Shown piece by piece: positions 58,437 through 64,000 of a stretch of DNA of 64,000 nucleotides. This DNA comes from Propionibacteriales bacterium (GTDB lineage Bacteria; Actinomycetota; Actinomycetes; Propionibacteriales; Nocardioidaceae). The position numbers and the translations under genes were made by a program. The stretch spans positions 1 to 64,000 of the forward strand of contig JAPLCC010000053.1 of the NCBI GenBank assembly GCA_026392415.1. The letters are read 5' to 3'. Below the pieces are notes generated by a model. The model searched no databases. It saw only the letters and a list, made by a program, of their open reading frames with translations, and was not told the origin of the DNA. The stretch's first letter is position 1. Each line of letters begins with the position of its first letter.

Positions 58437-59806
58437 CCGCACCAGCAGTCGAAACCTCGACAGTTTCTAAGTCCAAGTCTATCAAGCCTGACCCGCTCAG
58501 AGACCCCAAAAAGTACTTCGACGGGAGGAATGGAACCGGTGCCTTCAGGCCTGATAAGGCCGCTGCCGCCCTTCTCACCTACGGACCAATCGGTCGTGGC
58601 AACGACGCACGGATGTGGGTGTGGCTCGACGGAGTCTGGCGGCCCGACGACCGCGAGATCCACGAACGCCTCGTAGACATCCTAGACAAGCGGTTCACAC
58701 CAGGCCGTATGACAACCGTCGTCCAGTACCTCAAGGGAATGAGAGAACTCCCCGTCATCGAGTCCCTGCCCGTGGGGCAATACATCAACTTCCGAAACGT
58801 TCTACTGGACTGGAAAACGGGAACCTCCTCCGCACACCACCCTGCGATCCTCTCGACAGTGCAGCTGGCCGTGGACTGGAATCCCGAGGCAACTTGCCCC
58901 AACTTCCTGGAGTGGCTCGCCACTGTCGTCGATGCCGACTCGGTGCCCTTCGTGCAAGAACTGGTCGGCTACATGATGTTCTCAGGCAACCCCTTCGAGA
59001 AGGCATTCATGCTCATCGGCGCTGGCCGCAACGGCAAGGGGACCTTCCTGTCAGTGATCTCCTCGATGCTAGGTAAGCCCAACCTGTCCGGAGTGCGGTT
59101 GCAGCAAATGTCCACGACCAAACACCGGTTCGCCATCGCAGACCTCTACGGACGCCTCGCCAACATCGCAGGCGACCTGGACTCGACGAGGATCGAGGAA
59201 ACCGGCGACTTCAAGATGGTCATCGGCAACGACGAGGTCCGCGCCGAACACAAGGGGGCCAGCTCGTTCATGTTCAAACCCTTTGCAACCCACATCTTCT
59301 CGGCCAACGTCATCCCAACATCCACCGACACCACCAGCGGGTACCTCGACAAGTGGATCGTGCTCAAGTTTCCCAACTACTTCGGAGACCGGCCCGACAC
59401 CGGCCTCAAATCTCGACTTTCAACGACAGCCGAACTCGAAGGGGTCGCAGCCTGGGGAATCAACGGACTTCAGCGATTGATGGCCCGAGGACACTTCGAC
59501 CTCCCACCTTCGATGCTGGCAGCAAAATCCGAGTTCGAACTCGCCGTAGACCCAGTCCGAGGATTCATGACCGAGTGCGCGACCCCCGGAGGATCCGAAG
59601 CCCTGTCCGATATCTACCCGGTATATCTGGCCTGGTGCCATGAACAATCCCGCAGACCCCTCGGCAAACAAAAATTCAACGAGCGGATCGCATCACTGCC
59701 AGGAATCACAAAGCTCAAGACATCAGGCATCGACACCTTCAAAGGCATGACGCTCTCGAAACACGCCGAAGACTTCCCGGCGACCATGTGGTCCGTGGCG
59801 CTCTAA
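58433..59806 (+). CDS. SF3-type helicase / D5-like replication protein
   Basis: 457 residues from a GTG overlapping the upstream stop (GTGA). The Walker A site GAGRNGKGTFL, Walker B region IAGDLDSTRI, and motif C-like FATHIFSANVIP (with the asparagine) form an SF3 helicase core, preceded by a D5-N type domain (FEWLATVVDADSVPFVQELVGYMMFSGNPFEKAF region). With the prim-pol it makes the primase-helicase pair used by satellites and integrative plasmids to copy themselves. Codon use is less GC-rich than the host. Confidence 0.9.
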   Translation: MTAPAVETSTVSKSKSIKPDPLRDPKKYFDGRNGTGAFRPDKAAAALLTYGPIGRGNDARMWVWLDGVWRPDDREIHERLVDILDKRFTPGRMTTVVQYLKGMRELPVIESLPVGQYINFRNVLLDWKTGTSSAHHPAILSTVQLAVDWNPEATCPNFLEWLATVVDADSVPFVQELVGYMMFSGNPFEKAFMLIGAGRNGKGTFLSVISSMLGKPNLSGVRLQQMSTTKHRFAIADLYGRLANIAGDLDSTRIEETGDFKMVIGNDEVRAEHKGASSFMFKPFATHIFSANVIPTSTDTTSGYLDKWIVLKFPNYFGDRPDTGLKSRLSTTAELEGVAAWGINGLQRLMARGHFDLPPSMLAAKSEFELAVDPVRGFMTECATPGGSEALSDIYPVYLAWCHEQSRRPLGKQKFNERIASLPGITKLKTSGIDTFKGMTLSKHAEDFPATMWSVAL

Positions 59807-59969
59807 CACGCAAACCCAAGGCCCAGAAGGTTACTATTTGGGGCCTTTAGGGCCCTTTCTATCAAAACCATGCAACCTACACAGTCCCAATACGGTGGTC
59901 GATTTTTCAGAAACGGCCCTAAGCCCCCCTACGGATCCACAAGAGGCACCTCGCGGAACCGAGGGCGAC
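59807..59969. other. AT-richer intergenic region without a gene
   Basis: About 160 bases between the helicase and resolvase stops. GGGGCCTTTAGGGCCCTTT contains partly complementary runs and may terminate the helicase transcript. I see no credible reading frame. It may contain the element's origin or right attachment site, but nothing matches the left junction. Confidence 0.4.
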
Positions 59970-60542
59970 TCAACCCGCCTTCGGGAGAGCCCGATAAACC
60001 GTGGCCCGGCTAACCCCGACCAGATCCGAGATCTGTTGAACCGTGTGCTCCCCCGCCGCATGCAGTTGACGCACGACAGCGACCTGGGCGGCAGACAGTG
60101 CAGCCTTCCGACCAGGACGAGCTCCGCGCTCACGGGCAGCAGCCAGCCCGGCCTTGGTGCGATCAACGATGAGGTCGCGCTCGAACTCGGCTAAGGCCGC
60201 GAAGATGTGGAACACCAAACGACCGGTCGCGGAGGTCGTGTCGATGTTTTCGTGGATGGATCGGAACCCGATGCCTTGAGCTTCTAGACCGGTCACGATC
60301 TCAACAAGGTTCTTAAGACTGCGACCTAAACGATCCAGCCGCCACACCACCAGCACGTCTCCGGCGCGAAGGTATTCAAGTGCCGCCGCGAGCTCGGGGC
60401 GGTCGGACCTGGTGCCTGATGCCTTCTCCTCGAAGATCTTGATGCAACCAAGATCGGACAGTGCGTCGAGCTGCAGGTCGAGGTTCTGCTCGTGACTGCT
60501 GACTCGGGCGTACCCGACGAGTGAACCGGCAGAGTTGTTCAA
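59970..60542 (-). CDS. Resolvase/DNA-invertase (Pin/Tn3 type, small serine recombinase)
   Basis: 190 residues. The N-terminal catalytic domain has GYARVSSHEQNLDLQLDAL (nucleophile serine), VVWRLDRLGRSLKNLVEIV, and ATGRLVFHIFAALAEFERDLI; the C-terminus holds the Hin-type helix-turn-helix VQQISDLVGVSRATVYRAL. Such enzymes resolve co-integrates or invert DNA. Inverted repeats of 14 bases lie just upstream. No transposase is present on either side, so it may serve copy resolution of the element or belong to a decayed transposon. Confidence 0.95.
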   Translation of the reverse strand: MNNSAGSLVGYARVSSHEQNLDLQLDALSDLGCIKIFEEKASGTRSDRPELAAALEYLRAGDVLVVWRLDRLGRSLKNLVEIVTGLEAQGIGFRSIHENIDTTSATGRLVFHIFAALAEFERDLIVDRTKAGLAAARERGARPGRKAALSAAQVAVVRQLHAAGEHTVQQISDLVGVSRATVYRALPKAG

Positions 60543-60547
60543 TCTGT

Positions 60548-60617
60548 TCTCACAATCCGTGAAGGGATTCGATTCTGATACTCCAGAACGAACCTAAATA
60601 GTACACGGATTGTGAGA
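60548..60617. repeat. 14-bp inverted repeats upstream of the resolvase (possible res site)
   Basis: TCTCACAATCCGTG (60548-60561) and CACGGATTGTGAGA (60604-60617) are perfect inverted copies, 42 bases apart. The second is followed by CATTCTCA, forming a smaller palindrome TGAGACATTCTCA. The spacing is that expected for resolvase or repressor sites, and the resolvase start is at 60542. Confidence 0.65.
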
Positions 60618-60854
60618 CATTCTCAAGCGTGCCAAATGAGACAGATAGTGCGGCACATCACGGACGGGTCCGGAGTCTCACAAACGACCGGATACGGACA
60701 CCTGTGTCGCGCCGTTCTGGGTCGGTCGTGGGCTTCGACTCGAGCTTTGGGCGGGCGCGGGTTGGGCTGGCCGGATGTGTAAACGCACTTCCTCGTCGAG
60801 GGACGGGGCCACGAGCAATCTTCGCTGGTTCCGAAGACTGCGGCGTAACTCAAG
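60618..60854. other. Region with no convincing gene
   Basis: With the res-like repeats, 312 bases separate the resolvase from the double TetR gene. Frames here have no codon bias or recognisable domain. TCTCACAAACGACCGG at about 60677 partly resembles the 14-bp repeat. It may be debris from an earlier transposon. Confidence 0.45.
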
Positions 60855-62108
60855 TCACTGGCGGTGGGTGGTCGGAAGGTCGGTGAGGCCCAGTCGTGCC
60901 AGGACCAGCCGGGCGGACGCTTCGGGGGATTCGGCAGGGTGGGTGATCGCTCGTCTGACGGTAAGGATGACCAGGGTCTCGGCGAGGTCTTGGGCGTCGT
61001 CGGTGTCGGTGTCGGTGTCGGGGTCGGGCAGGAGCTGGCGGATTCGGGCGATCACCGGGTCGGTCTGGTGGTCGCTGGTCGAGGCGGTCAGGTGGGTGAG
61101 GTAGGTCGCGGAGATGGTGGCCCGTGATCGGGCGAACTCGACCAGGTGTTGAACGTGCTCCCCGAGTGTCCCGAGGTCGTCGGAGGAATCGGTGGGGTCG
61201 GGGTCAGTGAGGTGTTGCTCGGCGGCTTGGTGCCTGAAGAGTCCGACGGCGAGCTCGTTCTTGGTCGGGTAGAACCGTTTGACGGTGCTGGGGCTGGTGT
61301 CGGCGTAGCGGGCGATCTGGTCGGTCCCGGTTGCCTCGAAGCCTTGGGCGTTGAAGAGTTCACTGGCTGCTCGCAGGATGCGGGCCTCGGTGTGGCGGCT
61401 GCGGTCGGCGACGCCGGTGCGGTTCTTCTCCAGGGGGTAGTAGTTCATTTCGGTCAGGCGGGCGTCGAGGTCGTGGCGGTCGCCGAGGACGCGGAGCAGG
61501 ACGAGGTCGATGACGACGGTGGCGCGCTTGAACAGGTGCAGGTGGCGTTCGTCGGGGTCGGTGAGGTAGCGGACGGTGATGCCGTTGATGAGGGAGATTT
61601 TCAGGGCCAGGTAGGTGTCGAGGTCAACGGGGTCGCGTAGTTCGCGTCCCCAGCTCTCGAACAGGGTGGTGGCGGAGTCCTGGAGCTGTGCGGAGAGCTG
61701 GTGGAGGTAGTCGCGGTAGCGGTCGCGGACGGTGTCCCCGCCGAGCGCCCACAAGCCCATGCGGAGCTTGAACTCGTCGTCGTGGGTCATCCGCACGAAC
61801 TCGGCCTCGTGCATCGCAAAAGCTGCAGGCAGCGGGAGGGTGGAGTCCTTGACATGGGTGAGGAGCTCGTTGATGCGCGGAACGTTGAGATAGGTCGTGT
61901 CAAAAACCCGTGCCACGACCGCCTCAGCGAGACCGGCCAGGGACCCGTAGTGCTGGTTGATCGACGCGGGGCTGCTGGCACCGGCACGGCGAGCCAGCTC
62001 ACGGGCACCCACGGTATGCAGGAGTGCTTCGGGGTTCAGTTCACGCAGTGCGTCCAGGGCGGCCTCGAGGAGCCGCTCCTTCAGAGTGCCGTTGGGCTCC
62101 TTGGTCAT
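60855..62108 (-). CDS. Two-headed TetR-family regulator
   Basis: 417 residues from the ATG at 62108, about twice the normal TetR length. It contains two complete TetR HTH domains: KERLLEAALDALRELNPEALLHTVGARELARRAGASSPASINQHYGSLAGLAEAVV (about 9-65) and EARILRAASELFNAQGFEATGTDQIARYADTSPSTVKRFYPTKNELAVGL (second half), each followed by an alpha-helical effector-like region. A tandem fusion rather than a reading error, because the frame is continuous and the halves differ. It is divergent from the ubiquitin-like surface protein gene with 243 bases between, so it may control it. The ligand is unknown. Confidence 0.88.
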   Translation of the reverse strand: MTKEPNGTLKERLLEAALDALRELNPEALLHTVGARELARRAGASSPASINQHYGSLAGLAEAVVARVFDTTYLNVPRINELLTHVKDSTLPLPAAFAMHEAEFVRMTHDDEFKLRMGLWALGGDTVRDRYRDYLHQLSAQLQDSATTLFESWGRELRDPVDLDTYLALKISLINGITVRYLTDPDERHLHLFKRATVVIDLVLLRVLGDRHDLDARLTEMNYYPLEKNRTGVADRSRHTEARILRAASELFNAQGFEATGTDQIARYADTSPSTVKRFYPTKNELAVGLFRHQAAEQHLTDPDPTDSSDDLGTLGEHVQHLVEFARSRATISATYLTHLTASTSDHQTDPVIARIRQLLPDPDTDTDTDDAQDLAETLVILTVRRAITHPAESPEASARLVLARLGLTDLPTTHRQ

Positions 62109-62115
62109 GGGCCCG

Positions 62116-62121
62116 AATCTA
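62116..62121 (-). promoter_or_regulatory. Leaderless -10 element of the double TetR gene
   Basis: TAGATT on the minus strand, then CGGGCCC (seven bases) and the ATG at 62108. Confidence 0.5.
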
Positions 62122-62229
62122 GGGCACCCACCACCCGGTTTCGTGAACACCTGTACACGCCGACCGTTGGTTTTACGCCGGGGACGGGCACACGAAAAAT
62201 AGACCTTTGGTCCATCGAGCGGTTTCGGC

Positions 62230-62338
62230 GTGACTGTTGTGCCCGTTATGACGTTTCCTAGTCACGCGACATAGGTGCGGGCCCCAGGCCTGCCACCCCT
62301 CTGTCCGTTGGTTGTGACTGTTGTTCCCTGAGACGTTT
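62230..62338 (+). promoter_or_regulatory. Imperfect direct repeats upstream of the ubiquitin-like protein gene
   Basis: GTGACTGTTGTGCCC-GTTAT-GACGTTT (62230-62256) recurs as GTGACTGTTGTTCCC-TGA-GACGTTT (62314-62338), 84 bases apart. Copy 2 ends 13 bases before the ATG. They could be binding sites of the divergent double TetR regulator or promoter copies. TTTGAGG serves as ribosome site. Confidence 0.45.
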
Positions 62339-62351
62339 GAGGTGTATCCCG

Positions 62352-64000
62352 ATGCCCAGTAACCCCCCTCCTGCTAGTTCCTTGCGTGTGCCGAGGTGGA
62401 CGCGGTTGTTGTTGACTGCTGTGTTCGGGGTGTTGACCTTGACGGCGTTGACGGTGGTTCCGGCCTATGCGAACCAGATTTTTGTGACGGTGACGGGTTC
62501 GGGGACGCAGCTGACGTTGGACGTGGAGCCTTCGGACTCCATTGAGAACGTGAAGGCGAAGATCACTGACAAGGCGGGGTATCCGGCGGAGTCTCAGACG
62601 TTGACCTACAACGGCACCGTGCTGGACGACGGAAGGACGTTGGCGGACTACAACATCGGCAGCAATGCTGTGCTGACGTTGACCCTGACCGAGCAGCCGG
62701 TAGTGCTCTCGTCGGGGTGTACGACGCTTAACGACCCGAAGTACGACGCCACCTACGCCAATGCGGGCTCAGGACCTACGGCGGATGTTGCGCTGCCAAC
62801 GAACCTGGAGTTCTTTGCCGGGGAGAAGGTCACGATCACCGGTACGGTCCCCGCCGCCAACAAGCCCCGTAACGGCCAGTTCAATTTCCGCGACCTCGAC
62901 CTCTCGACAACCTATGCGGCCTCACCCGTGTTCCTCGGCGACGCCGACGTATCCCAGGCAGTGACCTACACCTTCCCCGCCGCGACGACGGCCGGCCGCC
63001 TTGACCTGGCCGCCAGTCCCGGCGCCAAGATTAAGCTCTCCCCCACGTTGACGTTTGAGGTGTCGTGTGGTGCTCCGGTGGCTCCGGTGGCTGTGGGTGT
63101 GGTGAGTGGTGATGGGTCGGTCACGGCCACGGTGACGCCGTCGGGGGTGGCTGGTGGTGGGGATGTGAGGTCCTACACGGTGACCTCGACCCCAGGGGGG
63201 AAGACCTGCACGGTCGCGAAGGCTGCGAGCCCGTTGTCGTGCGCGGTCACGGGTCTGACTAATGGCACCGCTTACCAGTTCAGTGTGACCGCGACGGGTC
63301 CTAGTGGTACGTCGGTGGCGAGTCCGCTCTCAGCGCCGGTGACCCCGGTGGCTGTGGTGAAGGTCCCGGTGTCTGTGGTTGCTGATAGCACGCAGTCGAA
63401 GGTATTCGGGAATGATGATCCTGCTGCGTTCACCTACACCGTTTCTGGTCTCGCACCAGGTGATGTGCTCTCGAAGGCCCCGACCTGTATCCGGGTTGCG
63501 GGCGAGGGTGTGGGGGCGAAGACGGTGACGTGTTCGGGTGCTGAGGCTGACGCCAAGTACGCGATCACCTACGAGTCGGGGACCTTCACGATCACCAAGG
63601 CACCGATCACGGTGACCCCGACGGGTCAGTCCATCACCTACGGCGACACCCTGCCCGCCTCCTACCCGTTCGAGGTCACCAGCGGGTCGCTGGTCGGCGA
63701 TGACAAGGTCACCGGCACCTGTGGAGTCACCGGGACCCCGACGGCGGTGGGGAAGTACAAGATCACCTGCGAGGTGACTGCTGGACCCAACTACGACGTG
63801 AGCGTCGCGGATGCATTCCTGACGATTGCGAAGAAGGACGGCGTGGTCACTCCGGACCCGCAAGAGATCACGTTCGGCCAGGAGGACCCGGAGTTCACCT
63901 ACTCGGTCTCCGGCCTTGCCTCCGGTGACACCTTGGACACTGAACCCACCTGTGGTGTGGACGGTGCTCACACCAATGCTGGGTCCTACACGATCACCTG
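62352..64000 (+). CDS. Secreted repeat protein with ubiquitin-like, FN3-like and MBG-like domains (3' partial)
   Basis: 549 codons to the window edge, no stop. A signal peptide (hydrophobic about 18-36, likely cleavage after VVPAYA) is followed by a ubiquitin-like domain, residues about 42-112. It starts QIFV, contains SDSIENVKAKI, DKAGYPAESQ and DDGRTLADYNI, and aligns to eukaryotic ubiquitin with one inserted residue and about half of residues identical. K27, K29 and K33 equivalents remain; K48 and K63 do not; the hydrophobic I44 is threonine; no C-terminal Gly-Gly. Next comes a beta-rich region (about 113-240), a fibronectin III-like domain (about 241-333, GLTNGTAYQFSVTATGPSG) and at least three MBG-type repeats (about 338-415, 417-493, 497 on; motifs S-K-V-F-G-N-D-D, S-I-T-Y-G-D, E-I-T-F-G-Q-E-D). 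Cell-surface attachment would be encoded beyond the edge. Codon use (many TTG, GTG, ACG) differs from the chromosome. Confidence 0.88.
   Translation, partial: MPSNPPPASSLRVPRWTRLLLTAVFGVLTLTALTVVPAYANQIFVTVTGSGTQLTLDVEPSDSIENVKAKITDKAGYPAESQTLTYNGTVLDDGRTLADYNIGSNAVLTLTLTEQPVVLSSGCTTLNDPKYDATYANAGSGPTADVALPTNLEFFAGEKVTITGTVPAANKPRNGQFNFRDLDLSTTYAASPVFLGDADVSQAVTYTFPAATTAGRLDLAASPGAKIKLSPTLTFEVSCGAPVAPVAVGVVSGDGSVTATVTPSGVAGGGDVRSYTVTSTPGGKTCTVAKAASPLSCAVTGLTNGTAYQFSVTATGPSGTSVASPLSAPVTPVAVVKVPVSVVADSTQSKVFGNDDPAAFTYTVSGLAPGDVLSKAPTCIRVAGEGVGAKTVTCSGAEADAKYAITYESGTFTITKAPITVTPTGQSITYGDTLPASYPFEVTSGSLVGDDKVTGTCGVTGTPTAVGKYKITCEVTAGPNYDVSVADAFLTIAKKDGVVTPDPQEITFGQEDPEFTYSVSGLASGDTLDTEPTCGVDGAHTNAGSYTIT

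Larger units (their letters stand above)
55007..64000. mobile_element. Integrative element or island inserted in the LOG-family gene (right end outside)
   Basis: It begins at the truncated LOG-family gene and holds a serine integrase, HTH protein, Xis-like protein, prim-pol, SF3 helicase, resolvase, double TetR and a surface protein. GC content is visibly lower and codon use more mixed than in 1-55 kb. No conjugation or capsid genes are seen, so a self-replicating satellite or integrated plasmid is more likely than a full prophage. The part after 59.97 kb may be a second, separate acquisition. The boundaries and attachment core are not determined. Confidence 0.7.

Noticed and set aside
60629..60886. 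An 85-residue protein between the resolvase and the double TetR gene
   Set aside because: No codon bias, no domain, and it overlaps the inverted-repeat region and the end of the TetR gene.
63330..63971. A 213-residue minus-strand frame inside the surface protein gene
   Set aside because: It is antisense to clear MBG-like repeats and has no domain of its own.
62352..64000. A bacterial ubiquitin-conjugation system
   Set aside because: The domain has no terminal Gly-Gly, lacks the K48 and K63 equivalents, is secreted, and there are no E1, E2, E3 or JAB-type genes nearby.

Overview
The window is GC-rich actinobacterial chromosome, most likely from a Nocardioides-like member of the Nocardioidaceae. 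This rests on gene content and order (GlgE-type glucan metabolism, rsfS-nadD block, KshA-type steroid oxygenase), strong GC3 bias, GTG/TTG starts, many apparently leaderless promoters (TANNNT-N6/7-start) and a dispersed palindromic repeat. Species-level placement is inference.

Layout. (1) 1-500: the 3' end of a serine recombinase and a tRNA-Ala(GGC) gene. (2) 0.57-9.5 kb: housekeeping genes on the minus strand: histidine phosphatase, rsfS, nadD, small membrane proteins, a CDP-alcohol phosphatidyltransferase, proA, a secreted PLD-like protein, etfBA and an enoyl-CoA hydratase. (3) 9.6-26.3 kb: alpha-glucan/trehalose metabolism (glgX, glgP, glgE, treS, maltokinase, glgB), with moeA, an MFS exporter and a GH36 alpha-galactosidase interspersed. 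The set can turn trehalose into maltose, maltose-1-phosphate and branched alpha-glucan and degrade it again, but treS carries an in-frame TAG. (4) 26.3-36.4 kb: Nudix, EamA, LysR, EI24, YbbN-like, PH-domain, M1 peptidase and RIO-like kinase genes, then metY-metX. (5) 36.5-46.7 kb: a peptide/nickel-type ABC importer whose permeases and ATPases lie in one overlapping minus-strand operon with an acyl-CoA synthetase, an Old-Yellow-Enzyme reductase (also broken by an in-frame TAG) and an amidase; the binding lipoprotein is convergent to it. (6) 46.7-54.2 kb: a steroid/terpenoid-type catabolic cluster: KshA-like Rieske oxygenase, three SDRs, an LLM flavin oxidoreductase, two NTF2-like proteins, and TetR and IclR regulators.

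(7) 55.0 kb to the right edge: acquired DNA. A serine integrase lies directly behind a LOG-family gene that loses its 3' part at the junction. Behind it are a putative HTH regulator, an Xis-like protein, a prim-pol gene with a one-base frameshift, an SF3 helicase, a Pin-type resolvase with flanking inverted repeats, an unusual two-headed TetR regulator, and divergently from it a secreted repeat protein that begins with a clear ubiquitin-like domain followed by a fibronectin-III-like domain and MBG-like repeats. The right end of the island and the end of this last gene are outside the window.

Most notable: the secreted ubiquitin-fold protein; clustered G-to-T changes including a nonsense codon in treS, matched by a second GAG-to-TAG-type stop in the OYE gene; a palindromic repeat family that sits in frame inside glgE; and at least 16 candidate leaderless promoters, two of which reuse the stop codon of the preceding gene.
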